From NCBI RefSeq assembly GCF_003259255.1, contig NZ_QGOL01000011.1, forward strand, positions 124,001-188,000: DNA of 64,000 nt, read 5' to 3'. The notes beneath the pieces are model-generated. The model did no database searches and was not told where the DNA came from. It saw only the letters and a program-made list of their open reading frames with translations. Of this stretch, positions 49,727-58,641 are shown piece after piece. The stretch comes from Algoriphagus litoralis. Lineage in GTDB: Bacteria; Bacteroidota; Bacteroidia; Cytophagales; Cyclobacteriaceae. Numbering within the stretch: position 1 is the stretch's first letter; each line of letters starts with the position of its first letter. A program made the translations under genes and the position numbers.

Positions 49727-50422
49727 TTACAAAAGCTCCTCCAATTCACGGAGGTGGGCAATTGTATAGGTTGGTTTCAGGTCAGTACTTTTTCCCTCAG
49801 GATTAAAATACACCTGATCAATTCCGGCGTTTTGTGCTCCAAGGATGTCTGAATTGGGATTATCTCCGATCATCAAACAAAGTTCCGGCACAGTGGCCAA
49901 CAGTTCCATAGCATGTAGGAATATCCTAGGATCGGGTTTTTTATGGCCTGTCGTTTCTGAGGTTACGATCAGTTCAAAGAATATATTCAGGCCTGAAGAA
50001 TTCAGTTTTTTAGCCTGAGATTCATTGAAACCATTCGTGATGACGTGGAGTCGGTATTTACCTTGGAGATAGGTCAGGATTTCTTTTGAGTAAGGAAACA
50101 CATGCGGCTTGGAAGAAGTACGGTTCATGAAATCTTCCTCGAATTCAGCGGGAATAGCTAGGGCATTGCCACCTGCGTGGGTGAATATCCTAGGGAAGCG
50201 TTCCTTTCGCAGGTTAAGCTTGTCAATTTTCCCTACATTATACCAATCCCAAAGTTGGAAATTGACTGCGTGAAAAGCCTCGAAAAACTTTTCAAAGGTT
50301 GGGATGCCCATTTCTTGTAACTGATAAATCTGGTAAAGTTCAGAAAGGGATTCGGAAACATTTCGATCGTAATCCCAAAGCGTATGGTCGAGATCGAAGA
50401 ATAAATGTTGGTAAGTTTTCAA
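49727..50422 (-). CDS. YjjG-family HAD hydrolase (noncanonical pyrimidine nucleotidase)
   Basis: 231 residues with the HAD motifs in order: I (FFDLDHTLWD, nucleophile Asp10), II (VITNGF), III (GHKKPDPRIF) and IV (MIGDNPNSDILGA). The alpha-helical cap between I and II is of the C1 type. The WD-YD-N pattern after motif I and the overall length match YjjG nucleotidases, which clear non-canonical pyrimidine nucleotides. Eight bases separate it from the ArsR gene upstream, so both are on one transcript. Confidence 0.88.
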   Translation of the reverse strand: MKTYQHLFFDLDHTLWDYDRNVSESLSELYQIYQLQEMGIPTFEKFFEAFHAVNFQLWDWYNVGKIDKLNLRKERFPRIFTHAGGNALAIPAEFEEDFMNRTSSKPHVFPYSKEILTYLQGKYRLHVITNGFNESQAKKLNSSGLNIFFELIVTSETTGHKKPDPRIFLHAMELLATVPELCLMIGDNPNSDILGAQNAGIDQVYFNPEGKSTDLKPTYTIAHLRELEELL

Positions 50423-50429
50423 GTAGGAT

Positions 50430-50813
50430 TCAGCGTCTGTATTGATTGTATTGAATTTTGTTTATCGCCAGTTCACGATTGGATTTCAGGATTTCGAAGG
50501 TCTCCTGATCTCGGATGAGGCTAGGGTCTTTTTGGATAAACTTGAAGATCTGCTGAATGATTTCGATGTATTCTTCTAAAATGTAATAAAACATCCACTG
50601 ATCCACCCGTCGACTTCCCAACAATCCGGCGTTTTTTAAGTATATCAAGTGTCGGCTTGTTTTTGTTTGGGTGAAATCAAGAATATGCTCTAGGTCAGAG
50701 ATGCTCAATTCTTTGTTTAGCAAGAGTAAATGGATGATTCTGACACGAGATTCTTCGGAAAGTGCCTTAAAAATTCGCAATCCATAGGTTAAACTGATAT
50801 TTTTGAGTCTCAT
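50430..50813 (-). CDS. ArsR-type winged-helix transcriptional regulator
   Basis: 127 residues. The winged helix covers about 10-80: FKALSEESRVRIIHLLLLN, SISDLEHILDFTQTKTSRHLIYLKNAG and LLGSRRVDQWMFYYIL. The C-terminal helix (about 85-125) may form the dimer. There are no cysteines, so the classic ArsR metal site is absent and the signal must differ. It lies upstream of the HAD gene and may repress this operon, or the divergent gene at 50914; the intergenic gap is 100 bases. Confidence 0.9.
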   Translation of the reverse strand: MRLKNISLTYGLRIFKALSEESRVRIIHLLLLNKELSISDLEHILDFTQTKTSRHLIYLKNAGLLGSRRVDQWMFYYILEEYIEIIQQIFKFIQKDPSLIRDQETFEILKSNRELAINKIQYNQYRR

Positions 50814-50913
50814 TAGTAAGTTTTAACTTATAAATCGGATCGAAAATAAAATTTCAACCGAAATTAGATTAAAATCGCAAAAGCTTTTCGGGCTATCAAC
50901 AGATTCAATATTC

Positions 50914-51564
50914 GTGAAAATTACTCAGCTTCTTCCTTTCGTTCTGATTTTTGGTTTGGGAATTATTTTCAATCCCTCCGGAGCTTTTGCCCAAGATGAG
51001 CAAGAGCGGAAAGTAATCCAGCTTTCCGGTATCATCTTGAATGCTGACAGTACAGATGCTGTGCCTGGGGTGAATATATATGTTCCGAAAAAAGGGCGTG
51101 GTACATCCAGTGGGCGATTTGGTTACTTTTCGATGCCTGTATTGGAAGGGGACAGTGTCGTGTTTACGTTTATCGGTTTGAAAAAACAATCCTTCAAAGT
51201 CCCTGAAAAAGTAGATAATGACCGAATCAGCTTGATTCTGACCATGCAAGTGGATGAAATTGCCTTGGCAGAAATCGAAGTCATGCCTTATCCTACGGAG
51301 GAAGAATTCAAAAAAGCCGTGATAGCCATGAATGTGGTCGACCCGATGGCTATCAGCCGATCCAACATGAGTCCGGAAATGCTGCTCCGCTGGGCTGAAT
51401 CCATGCCTGCTTCGGGAGGGGAAAATTTCCGCTATTTCCAGCAGGGTCAGATGCTCCAAAATCAAGATCTCTACGGTCCTAGGCCACTCCGCATACTTGA
51501 TCCCTTTGCTTGGTCTCAATTTATCAGATCCATCAAACGGGGTGATTTGAAAAGCAAAAACTAG
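50914..51564 (+). CDS. Secreted protein with a carboxypeptidase-like regulatory domain
   Basis: 216 residues beginning with a GTG at 50914. The signal peptide (FGLGIIFNPSGAFAQ) is clear. A CarboxypepD_reg-like domain (about 38-120) follows: VIQLSGIILNADSTDAVPGVNIYVPKKGRGTSS and VVFTFIGLKKQSF. It continues into a helical segment (EEEFKKAVIAMNVVDPMAIS) and ends basic. No plug or barrel follows, so it is not a receptor. This combination is common in Bacteroidota and uncharacterised. It may be an outer-membrane-associated adaptor. Confidence 0.8.
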   Translation: MKITQLLPFVLIFGLGIIFNPSGAFAQDEQERKVIQLSGIILNADSTDAVPGVNIYVPKKGRGTSSGRFGYFSMPVLEGDSVVFTFIGLKKQSFKVPEKVDNDRISLILTMQVDEIALAEIEVMPYPTEEEFKKAVIAMNVVDPMAISRSNMSPEMLLRWAESMPASGGENFRYFQQGQMLQNQDLYGPRPLRILDPFAWSQFIRSIKRGDLKSKN

Positions 51565-51655
51565 AATCAGTCCTTCTTTAAGGATGTGCTTTCCAGATTG
51601 GTATTGCCTTGGGCTAAAATTACTTGCTGATTCGAGAAAGAATCCTTGGTAAACA

Positions 51656-51687
51656 TTTGGTCAAATTTATTTAAAAGGATATCTTTG
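51656..51687 (+). promoter_or_regulatory. Promoter of the L31 gene
   Basis: TTTG at 51656-51659 and TATCTTTG at 51680-51687, 20 bases apart, match both Bacteroidota boxes (TTTG and TAnnTTTG, spacing 17-23). Transcription should begin near 51694, leaving a leader of about 120 bases before the L31 start. Confidence 0.8.
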
Positions 51688-51693
51688 CGACTC

Positions 51694-51814
51694 ATTTCTG
51701 AAAAGCAATAGAAAACTAGCTAAATCATGAAATCGAGCCTAAGGTGAATATCCGGTTTGGATAGGCATTTTTCAAGCGAGGTTCCATGTGACAGGTAAAA
51801 ACAATAATAATCAC
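51694..51814 (+). other. Long 5' leader of the L31 gene with a six-codon reading frame
   Basis: From the predicted start site to the ATG at 51815. It holds a mini-frame ATG..TGA at 51727-51747 (MKSSLR) and a short inverted repeat TATCC-ggttt-GGATA (51750-51767). Ribosomal protein genes often regulate themselves through such leaders; whether this is an L31 autoregulatory leader is unknown. Confidence 0.4.
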
Positions 51815-52060
51815 ATGAAAAAAGATATTCATCCAAATTACAGAGACGTCGTGTTTTACGATACGTCAAGCGAGTTCAAGTTTTTGACTAAGTCTACTAT
51901 CGAGACTAGCGAAACTATGGAATGGACTGATGGCAAGACTTATCCAGTTTACAAAATCGAAGTAAGCTCTGAGTCTCATCCTTTCTACACTGGCAAGAAA
52001 ATGCTACTTGACACTGCAGGTAGAGTTGAAAAATTCAACAAAAGATACGCGAAGAAGTAA
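51815..52060 (+). CDS. rpmE2: 50S ribosomal protein L31 type B
   Basis: 81 residues from the ATG at 51815, where the protein begins [14 protein letters not shown]; a GTG at 51788 would add nine residues with no family support. L31 bridges the two ribosomal subunits. This is the type B form: it lacks the CxxC zinc motif of type A and has no cysteine at all, so it works without zinc. The C-terminus ([16 protein letters not shown]) is typical. It has its own promoter and leader and ends at a strong terminator. Confidence 0.96.
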   Translation: MKKDIHPNYRDVVFYDTSSEFKFLTKSTIETSETMEWTDGKTYPVYKIEVSSESHPFYTGKKMLLDTAGRVEKFNKRYAKK

Positions 52061-52080
52061 TTTGCTTCGGCTGTCGCCGA

Positions 52081-52116
52081 AAAAGTCTCCCGGAGCATGG
52101 ATTCCGGGAGACTTTT
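52081..52116 (+). terminator. Terminator of the L31 gene
   Basis: AAAAGTCTCCCGGA and TCCGGGAGACTTTT form a 14-bp stem with an 8-base loop and a T-rich tail. It separates the L31 gene from the GlmU-like gene. Confidence 0.92.
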
Positions 52117-52129
52117 TTATTTTTGCCCT

Positions 52130-53326
52130 ATGAACCAGATTCTATTGTTTGACGATCCTGCGATTCGGGGGTCGCTTCTCCCATTCACTTTTACCCGTCC
52201 TGTCGCGGATATTCGGGTTGGGATTCTTAAGATTTCCGAGAAATGGCACAAGTACGCCAATATGGAAGTTTCTTATTTGACTCAGGAGTACCTCCAAGCT
52301 AAATTCCCCAGAAATTCGGCACCAGCTATGGCGGTAAATGGGGCTTGGCTTCCCGATCCTGAATCCATTGGTCGGCTAAAAAAATTAAAGCCAAATCAGG
52401 CTTTGTTTTGGGGGAAGATATTACTGGCGACTTACATCGGTGAAACTGAGAAAAATCTAAGCTTTGTCTCAGACCGAGAGGCCATTCATCTGGATACTGA
52501 TCCTGCTCTGATCCAAAAAACCTGGAATATTTTTCAGCTTAATGCTTCAGAGCTGAAGAAGGACTATGCCCTTTTGACTAGGGGTAGGGAATCGCAACCG
52601 CTGAGCGATCCACACACCGTATGCTACGCGCCGGAGAATATTTTTATTGAAGTGGGAGCGAAAATAAAGGCAGCAGTGCTCAACGCTGAAGCGGGACCGA
52701 TATACATTGGCAAAAACGCTGAAATCCAGGAAGGGGCTCTGATCCGTGGACCTTTTGCGCTATGTGAAGGATCTACGGTCAATATGGGAGCAAAACTTAG
52801 AGGTGACACGACCGTGGGGCCTTATTCCAAAGTCGGCGGAGAAATCTCCAATGCGGTATTCTTTGGGTATTCCAACAAAGGGCATGACGGATTTCTGGGG
52901 AATTCGGTGATTGGCGAGTGGTGTAACTTAGGCGCTGATACCAATACCTCAAATCTGAAAAACAACTATGCTCAGGTAAAACTTTGGGATTATACCAAAG
53001 GAGGATTTTCCAATACGGGACTGCAGTTTTGCGGACTGATGATGGGAGATCACTCCAAATGTGGAATAAACACCATGTTCAATACCGGTACAGTGGTGGG
53101 AGTCGGTTCGAATATCTTTGGGGACGGATTTCCCAGAAATTTTATCCCCTCCTTTTCGTGGGGCGGAGCTGCGGGTTTTTCTACCTTTTCCATGCCTAAA
53201 TTTGAAGAGACCGTAAAGGCGGTATACGGTCGAAGAGGAAAAGACTGGACCCAAGAAGACAAGGAAATTATCGAACGGGTTTTTGATTTGACCAAAAGCT
53301 ATAGAATTTGGGATAAAACAACCTGA
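52130..53326 (+). CDS. GlmU-like sugar nucleotidyltransferase/acetyltransferase (Bacteroidota type)
   Basis: 398 residues from the ATG at 52130; the open frame upstream runs through the L31 terminator. The N-terminal half starts LLFDDPAIRGSLLPFTFTRPVADIRVGILKISEKW, a diagnostic opening for the alternative GlmU family of Bacteroidota. The C-terminal half has hexapeptide repeats forming a left-handed beta-helix: IYIGKNAEIQEGALIRGPFALCEGSTVNMGAKLRG, then VFFGYSNKGHDGFLGNSVIGEWCNLG. It probably makes UDP-GlcNAc for peptidoglycan and LPS. The polymerase subunit gene follows 10 bases later. Confidence 0.9.
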   Translation: MNQILLFDDPAIRGSLLPFTFTRPVADIRVGILKISEKWHKYANMEVSYLTQEYLQAKFPRNSAPAMAVNGAWLPDPESIGRLKKLKPNQALFWGKILLATYIGETEKNLSFVSDREAIHLDTDPALIQKTWNIFQLNASELKKDYALLTRGRESQPLSDPHTVCYAPENIFIEVGAKIKAAVLNAEAGPIYIGKNAEIQEGALIRGPFALCEGSTVNMGAKLRGDTTVGPYSKVGGEISNAVFFGYSNKGHDGFLGNSVIGEWCNLGADTNTSNLKNNYAQVKLWDYTKGGFSNTGLQFCGLMMGDHSKCGINTMFNTGTVVGVGSNIFGDGFPRNFIPSFSWGGAAGFSTFSMPKFEETVKAVYGRRGKDWTQEDKEIIERVFDLTKSYRIWDKTT

Positions 53327-53336
53327 TCGACTTATT

Positions 53337-54467
53337 ATGCAATTTTCAGAAATTCCAGGACTGCCCGAGACCAAAGAAAAGCTAATCAATGCGGTCAAGT
53401 TCAATCATTTGGCTCACGCACTGCTTTTCCATGGCCCCGAAGGCTCTGCTAATCTGACTCTAGCCTTAGCCTTGGCGACTTTTATGTATTGTGAGAATCC
53501 CTCCGAAAGTGATTCCTGTGGGACATGCCCCTCTTGCCAGCGTATGAGTCGATTGGTGATGCCTGATTTGAATTTTGCCTTTCCGGTGATCGCTAAGGAA
53601 AAAGAAGAAGATGACGATGAAAAAACTGATGTACTGACCAGTTGGAGGAAATTTGCAACGACTTTGCCCTACGGGAATGTACATGATTTCATCTATTTCA
53701 ATGGGTTTGAGAAGAAGCAACTGAATATTTCCAAAGCATCAGCCCGCAAGATCATTCAGGCACTTTCGCTGATGTCATTTGAGGGCGGGTATAAAATCAT
53801 GCTGATCTGGGCTCCGGAGTTTCTACACCCTTCAGCAGCAAATGCTTTGCTGAAAATCATCGAGGAGCCACCCGCAAAAACCATTTTTATGCTCGTCACC
53901 TCTCAAGCTGATCAGCTTTTGACGACGATCTTGTCGCGGACGCAGAAGATTTCGGTGCGCGCATTTTCTGATGAGGAAATCACTTCCCACTTAGTCGGGA
54001 CAGGGCTTTGCGATAGTAAGTCTGCTGAGCAGATCGCCATGTTGGCCGATGGTAACATGCGGGAAGCCTACCGAATGGTGGATCAGGTCGAAGATAAGCA
54101 GGTGTCACAGATCCGCGATTGGTTCCGTCTCTGTGTGTCCAAAGACCTCAAGGAGATCTTTGACCTGGCGGACAAGTTTCATAAGGAGCCAAAAGAATCT
54201 CAAAAATCACTGATGCTGACCGGCCTGAATGTGACTCGGGAAATATTATTGAAAAATTTTGATTTAGACTCCCTGCTTAGGACCACAGAGGAAGACCGAA
54301 AATTCATCAATGCGATCAGTAAGCGCGTACTTACTGAAGACCATGCCATGAAACTTTACGACTCCTTCAATCAGGCACATTATCATCTGGAAAGAAATGG
54401 GAATGCAAAGATGATTTTTACCGATCTTTCGATGGAGATTCTGGTCATGATGGCCCAGAAAAAGTAA
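53337..54467 (+). CDS. holB: DNA polymerase III subunit delta' (clamp loader)
   Basis: 376 residues. The AAA+ domain begins GLPETKEKLINAVKFNHLAHALLFHGPEGSAN; the P-loop GPEGSAN lacks the GK(S/T), as expected for delta', which does not hydrolyse ATP. A zinc module with four cysteines is visible (CENPSESDSCGTCPSC). Motifs LHPSAANALLKIIEEPP (Walker B/SRC region) and TILSRTQ follow. The acidic insert EKEEDDDEKTD is unusual. The C-terminal domain (about 230-376) is helical. It loads the sliding clamp during replication. Confidence 0.94.
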   Translation: MQFSEIPGLPETKEKLINAVKFNHLAHALLFHGPEGSANLTLALALATFMYCENPSESDSCGTCPSCQRMSRLVMPDLNFAFPVIAKEKEEDDDEKTDVLTSWRKFATTLPYGNVHDFIYFNGFEKKQLNISKASARKIIQALSLMSFEGGYKIMLIWAPEFLHPSAANALLKIIEEPPAKTIFMLVTSQADQLLTTILSRTQKISVRAFSDEEITSHLVGTGLCDSKSAEQIAMLADGNMREAYRMVDQVEDKQVSQIRDWFRLCVSKDLKEIFDLADKFHKEPKESQKSLMLTGLNVTREILLKNFDLDSLLRTTEEDRKFINAISKRVLTEDHAMKLYDSFNQAHYHLERNGNAKMIFTDLSMEILVMMAQKK

Positions 54468-54471
54468 ATTG

Positions 54472-54909
54472 ATGGAAAAAAAAATAATCGGACGGAAGGA
54501 AAAAATCGCCCTTCCTGACTTGGGTCTCAAGCTAGTTTGGGCTAAAATTGACACCGGAGCCTATACCAGCAGCCTTCATGCCGAACATATCCGTGAAGAA
54601 ATTGTAGACGGAGTAAACGTGTTGAAATTTGAGGTATTAATGGAAGGGCACAAGGATTTTACCGGCAAGACGGTTTCTTTTAAAGAGTACCGACAGAAGA
54701 AGGTGAAAAATTCCTTTGGTCAGGCAGAGACTCGGTACCTGATCACTACTAGAATCAGAATTGCGGGAGAATCTTTCTCTGCTGAATTCACGCTCTCGGA
54801 TCGCTCCAGTATGAAAAATTCCATTCTCCTGGGGAGAAAAATCCTTCGTGACAGGTTTCTGGTCGATGTGAACTGCATCAACCTTTCCAAGGCCTTTCGC
54901 AAAAAGTAA
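54472..54909 (+). CDS. RimK-associated retropepsin-like peptidase (ATP-dependent zinc protease family)
   Basis: 145 residues from the ATG at 54472, four bases after the holB stop. The family opens with IIGRKEKIALPDLGLKLVWAKIDTGAYTSSLHA; the DTGA motif is the retropepsin-like active-site loop, and the C-terminal SILLGRKILRDRFLVDV is conserved. These proteins are encoded beside RimK and may remove or edit the glutamate tails RimK adds to ribosomal protein S6. The RimK gene lies 98 bases downstream, which fits that idea. Confidence 0.88.
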   Translation: MEKKIIGRKEKIALPDLGLKLVWAKIDTGAYTSSLHAEHIREEIVDGVNVLKFEVLMEGHKDFTGKTVSFKEYRQKKVKNSFGQAETRYLITTRIRIAGESFSAEFTLSDRSSMKNSILLGRKILRDRFLVDVNCINLSKAFRKK

Positions 54910-55007
54910 TTAAATCAAGTCTATGGCTCACTGAGGGGTTCCGGACCTTGAATGCACCACTTGGACACAAGTAAAGGGGTGGACATTGAGCATAAAAATA
55001 CTATCTG

Positions 55008-55916
55008 ATGAAAATCGCAGTCCTTTCGAGGAATTCAAATTTATACTCCACCAGCCGACTGGTCGAAGAGATCAAAAAAGCAGGTTATGAAGCGCTCATC
55101 GTGGATCATAGTCTCTGCGATTTGATCATTGAGCAGGAGGGCCCCTCCATTATATATCGTGGACAAAAGCTCGAGGGAGTAGATGCCATCATACCCCGCA
55201 TCGGTGCGTCAGTGACCTTCTATGGCACTGCGGTAGTCCGTCAATTTGAATTGATGGGGGCGTTTTCTGCAGTTAATTCTCAGGCGATTGTGCGGAGTAG
55301 GGATAAGTTGAGAAGCTTGCAGATTCTTTCCAAAGCAGGGCTTGGCATGCCAAAAACTGCCTTTACAAATTTTTCCAAAGGAGGAGAAAAGCAACTGATC
55401 GAGCAGGTAGGCGGGGCTCCTTTGATCATCAAACTTCTGGAAGGTACGCAGGGTTTGGGGGTGGTATTGGCTGAAACCAAAAAAGCTGCCCAATCGGTGG
55501 TTGAAGCTTTTCATGGGCTCAAAGCTAGGATTATCGTTCAGGAATTCATCAAAGAAGCAAAGGGAGCAGATATCCGAGCATTCATAGTCAATGGCAAAGT
55601 GGTCGGAGCCATGAAGCGTCAAGGTGCAGAGGGAGAATTTCGGTCCAACCTCCATCGTGGAGGGGCCGCCTCAGTGATCAAACTTACCCGTGCAGAAAAG
55701 CAGGCAGCCTTGAACGCTGCCAAAGCCCTTGGGCTGGATATCGCGGGAGTGGATATGCTTCAGTCAGACAGAGGGCCATTGATTTTGGAAGTGAACAGTT
55801 CTCCAGGGCTGGAAGGCATCGAAAAGGCCACTGGGATCAATATCGCAGAGGAAATAATTAAATACGTGGCAGAAGGTGTGCGAAAAAAATCCTTCAAACG
55901 TGACCAAGCACAATGA
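55008..55916 (+). CDS. rimK: Ribosomal protein S6 L-glutamate ligase RimK
   Basis: 302 residues with the ATP-grasp fold. The N-terminus is [20 protein letters not shown]. The ATP loop is [17 protein letters not shown] near 145-160, the middle has REFIK-like [20 protein letters not shown], and the metal site is [14 protein letters not shown] near 260. RimK adds glutamates to the C-terminus of S6 and tunes translation. Its TGA overlaps the hemC ATG (ATGA at 55913-55916), and the RimK-associated peptidase is encoded upstream. Confidence 0.94.
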   Translation: MKIAVLSRNSNLYSTSRLVEEIKKAGYEALIVDHSLCDLIIEQEGPSIIYRGQKLEGVDAIIPRIGASVTFYGTAVVRQFELMGAFSAVNSQAIVRSRDKLRSLQILSKAGLGMPKTAFTNFSKGGEKQLIEQVGGAPLIIKLLEGTQGLGVVLAETKKAAQSVVEAFHGLKARIIVQEFIKEAKGADIRAFIVNGKVVGAMKRQGAEGEFRSNLHRGGAASVIKLTRAEKQAALNAAKALGLDIAGVDMLQSDRGPLILEVNSSPGLEGIEKATGINIAEEIIKYVAEGVRKKSFKRDQAQ

Positions 55917-56857
55917 ATAGAAAAGTAAAAATCGGCACACGAGGTAGTAAACTGGCGCTCTGGCAGGCCTATCATGTAGAGGAGCTACTTCGAAAGGCTG
56001 AAATTGAATCAGAAATCGTCATCATCGATACCAAAGGCGATCAAATCCTGGATGTTTCCATTTCAAAGATCGGTAGCAAAGGAGTTTTTACACAAGAGCT
56101 CGAGGATCAACTTTTGGATGGCCGAATTGATATTGCAGTTCATTCGGCAAAAGATATGCAGTCGAGTCTACCAGCAGAATTTGAGATTATCGCCTTTACG
56201 GAGCGGGAAAAGGAAAATGATATTTTGCTTTCTACAAAAAGTGGAATAGCTATTCATGATCCGGAGAAAACCCTGGTTTTGGGTACCTCTTCTACACGTC
56301 GGGTGGCCACCCTGAAGCATTTCTATCCACATGTGAAAACGGTAGATGTGCGGGGAAATCTCCAAACAAGAATTCGAAAGATGGAAGAGGGACTTTGTGA
56401 TGCACTTTTGCTCGCTTATGCCGGTGTACACCGCATGGGATACGATTCCATGATTGTGAAAGAATTGGATTTAGGGGAATTTACTCCGGCGGTGGGTCAG
56501 GGGTCTGTCGCGATTGAAGCAGCCAAGAGTTTGGATTCAGCTTTGCGGGAGCAAATAATCCAAGCCTGTAATCACCCCGAAACTGCCTCGAGGCTAAAGG
56601 CCGAACGGGAATATCTAAGAGTGCTGGAAGGCGGATGCAGTATACCGGTTTTTGCGCTGGCGAGTTTGGAAAACCATGCCTTGGTACTTAGGGGAGGGAT
56701 TATTAGTTTAGATGGATTAAACCGAATTTCGTTTGAGGTTTCGGGTCAAGCCAATCAGGCTGAAGAACTGGGAAGGCAACTGGCGGACTTGGTTTTTGCC
56801 GCAGGCGGAAAAGAAATTCTCGATCAAATCAAACATCATAATCATGGCAATCAATAA
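55913..56857 (+). CDS. hemC: Hydroxymethylbilane synthase (porphobilinogen deaminase)
   Basis: 314 residues. The opening [14 protein letters not shown], the catalytic Asp region [11 protein letters not shown], and the arginine-rich [14 protein letters not shown] and RGNLQTRI motifs identify HemC. The dipyrromethane cofactor cysteine is in [13 protein letters not shown] near residue 243. It joins four porphobilinogens into hydroxymethylbilane on the way to heme. It overlaps rimK by 4 bases and the cyclophilin gene by 14, so this is a tightly packed operon. Confidence 0.96.
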   Translation: MNRKVKIGTRGSKLALWQAYHVEELLRKAEIESEIVIIDTKGDQILDVSISKIGSKGVFTQELEDQLLDGRIDIAVHSAKDMQSSLPAEFEIIAFTEREKENDILLSTKSGIAIHDPEKTLVLGTSSTRRVATLKHFYPHVKTVDVRGNLQTRIRKMEEGLCDALLLAYAGVHRMGYDSMIVKELDLGEFTPAVGQGSVAIEAAKSLDSALREQIIQACNHPETASRLKAEREYLRVLEGGCSIPVFALASLENHALVLRGGIISLDGLNRISFEVSGQANQAEELGRQLADLVFAAGGKEILDQIKHHNHGNQ

Positions 56858-57695
56858 AGTGGTGAGTTATTTTTTTGTCAGTTTATTGCTGGTCAGCAGT
56901 TTAGCTTGCGGGCAAAATAAGGACTATCTCGTCACCATCACGACTCGTCACGGAGAGATCCAGGCGGTGCTGTTTGATGATACACCGCAACACAAGAATA
57001 ATTTCATCGCGCTGGCAGAGGCCGGACGTTTTGATTCGACGCAATTTCACCGGGTGATCAAGAATTTCATGGTTCAGGGTGGAGATGTCTTTGGCAAAGA
57101 GGGCTTACCTCCTCAAGAGTGGCCCACAATTCCTGCAGAAATCCTCCCACATCATTACCATCGGAAAGGAATGATCGCTGCCGCCCGTCAAAATGACAAC
57201 ATCAATCCCACCCGGGCGAGCAATGGATCCCAGTTTTATATCGTTCAGGGAAGAACCTATGAGGAGCTGGAGTTGACGACTGATTTTACCGCATTGCAAA
57301 AGGCTATACTTCAATACGTGCAGCTAGAGAGCCAACGGCCTTTGAAGGAGGAGTACAATAGGCTATATGCCGAGCAGAAATTTGACAGTCTGACTAATTT
57401 GATCCTTTCCAAGCGAGATGAAATAGCCCAGGCGCTGAAGCTCACCCTGACCAAAACATATACTCCCGAGCAAATAAAAGCTTATGCGACGATCGGGGGA
57501 ACACCCCACTTGGATCGGGAATATACTGTCTTTGGGGAAGTGATATCGGGGATGGATGTGGTGGAGAAAATCGCACAGGAACCGACTACTCGGGAGGTAC
57601 CTGATACTCCGGTATGGATGCAGGTGAAAGTAGAAAAAATGTCCAAAAAGAAAATCACTGAAGAATATGGCTATACCTACCCAGCAATCAAGTAA
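56844..57695 (+). CDS. Cyclophilin-type peptidyl-prolyl isomerase lipoprotein
   Basis: 283 residues from the ATG at 56844, which gives a lipoprotein signal (FFVSLLLVSSLACG). Starting further upstream would require overlap with most of the end of hemC. Cyclophilin motifs are FHRVIKNFMVQGGD, NGSQFYIVQG and FGEVISGMDVVEKIA, but the domain is split by an insert of about 70 residues (YEELELTTDFTALQKAILQYVQ and following), typical of Bacteroidota members. It should speed proline isomerisation of exported proteins. It overlaps hemC by 14 bases and the SDR gene by 29. Confidence 0.92.
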   Translation: MAINKVVSYFFVSLLLVSSLACGQNKDYLVTITTRHGEIQAVLFDDTPQHKNNFIALAEAGRFDSTQFHRVIKNFMVQGGDVFGKEGLPPQEWPTIPAEILPHHYHRKGMIAAARQNDNINPTRASNGSQFYIVQGRTYEELELTTDFTALQKAILQYVQLESQRPLKEEYNRLYAEQKFDSLTNLILSKRDEIAQALKLTLTKTYTPEQIKAYATIGGTPHLDREYTVFGEVISGMDVVEKIAQEPTTREVPDTPVWMQVKVEKMSKKKITEEYGYTYPAIK

Positions 57696-58602
57696 ACCCA
57701 AAATCCTTATCACCGGAGCAAATGGCCTACTAGGACAAAAGCTCGTGGAGCAATTGGTCACCGGAGGGAAATTTGAGGTAATTGCCACAGGTAAAGGCCC
57801 ATGTCGGCTCACAAGTGGAGGATTCAGCTACCAAGAGCTTGATATTACTGATCCTACCCAAGTCGATGAAGTAGTCAGTAGAATCGCGCCTGAGACGATA
57901 ATTCACAGCGCCGCGATGACTAATGTAGACCAATGCGAATTGAATCAGGAGGAGTGTGTGAAGGTCAACGTGAATGCCACCCAATACTTGGTCCATGCAG
58001 CAGAGAAGATACAGTCCCATTTCATTTTCGTCTCGACGGACTTTATTTTCTCCGGTGAAAATGGCCCCTATGATGAGGAAGCAGAAGCTGCTCCGGTCAA
58101 TTTCTATGGCGAGACTAAATTGATCGGCGAGTCTATGGTCAAAAATTCTACCACAACCTGGGCTATCGCCCGGACAGTGCTGGTTTATGGAATAGCCAAT
58201 GACCTCAGCCGGACCAATATTATACTTTGGGTAAAGAGTTCACTGGAGGCGGGCAAAGAAATTCAGGTGGTAGACGACCAAGTCAGGACTCCCACCCTCG
58301 CGGAAGATTTGGCAGCAGGGTGTATATTGATAGCTGAGCAAAAGGCCAAGGGAGTCTTCAATATTTCTGGCTCAGATGTACTGACGCCCTATGATATGGC
58401 CATCATGACAGCTGATTTTTTTAAACTTAACAAGGACTTAATCAAGAAGTCGGATTCCACGCGATTTACTCAGCCAGCCAAGCGTCCCATGAAAACAGGC
58501 TTTATTATCGATAAAGCGAGAAATCAGCTGGGATTTGAACCCAAAACTTTCCGAACGGGAATAGGTATTTTAGCAAAACAAATTATCTTAGCCCGCTCTT
58601 AA
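57667..58602 (+). CDS. RmlD-like SDR family sugar-nucleotide reductase
   Basis: 311 residues. The NAD(P) loop is TGANGLLGQKLVEQL at about 15-29, the catalytic tyrosine-lysine pair lies in NFYGETKLIGE (YxxxK), and the family pattern HSAAMTNVDQCE is in place. It resembles dTDP-4-dehydrorhamnose reductases, but no other rml gene is near, so its substrate is open. The ATG at 57667 lies 29 bases inside the cyclophilin gene, so they are translationally coupled. Confidence 0.9.
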   Translation: MAIPTQQSSKPKILITGANGLLGQKLVEQLVTGGKFEVIATGKGPCRLTSGGFSYQELDITDPTQVDEVVSRIAPETIIHSAAMTNVDQCELNQEECVKVNVNATQYLVHAAEKIQSHFIFVSTDFIFSGENGPYDEEAEAAPVNFYGETKLIGESMVKNSTTTWAIARTVLVYGIANDLSRTNIILWVKSSLEAGKEIQVVDDQVRTPTLAEDLAAGCILIAEQKAKGVFNISGSDVLTPYDMAIMTADFFKLNKDLIKKSDSTRFTQPAKRPMKTGFIIDKARNQLGFEPKTFRTGIGILAKQIILARS

Positions 58603-58641
58603 AACGCAGTTTATACCCAATAATTAACTTTAAATTTATTT

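Noticed and set aside
50905..51519. Minus-strand frame of 204 codons
   Set aside because: Antisense to the signal-bearing CarboxypepD_reg-like protein, rich in His and Phe without pattern.
52118..52125. TATTTTTG as a promoter box for the GlmU-like gene
   Set aside because: An exact -7 match, but it lies in the T tract of the L31 terminator and only 5 bases before the ATG, so a chance match is likely; a leaderless start cannot be excluded.
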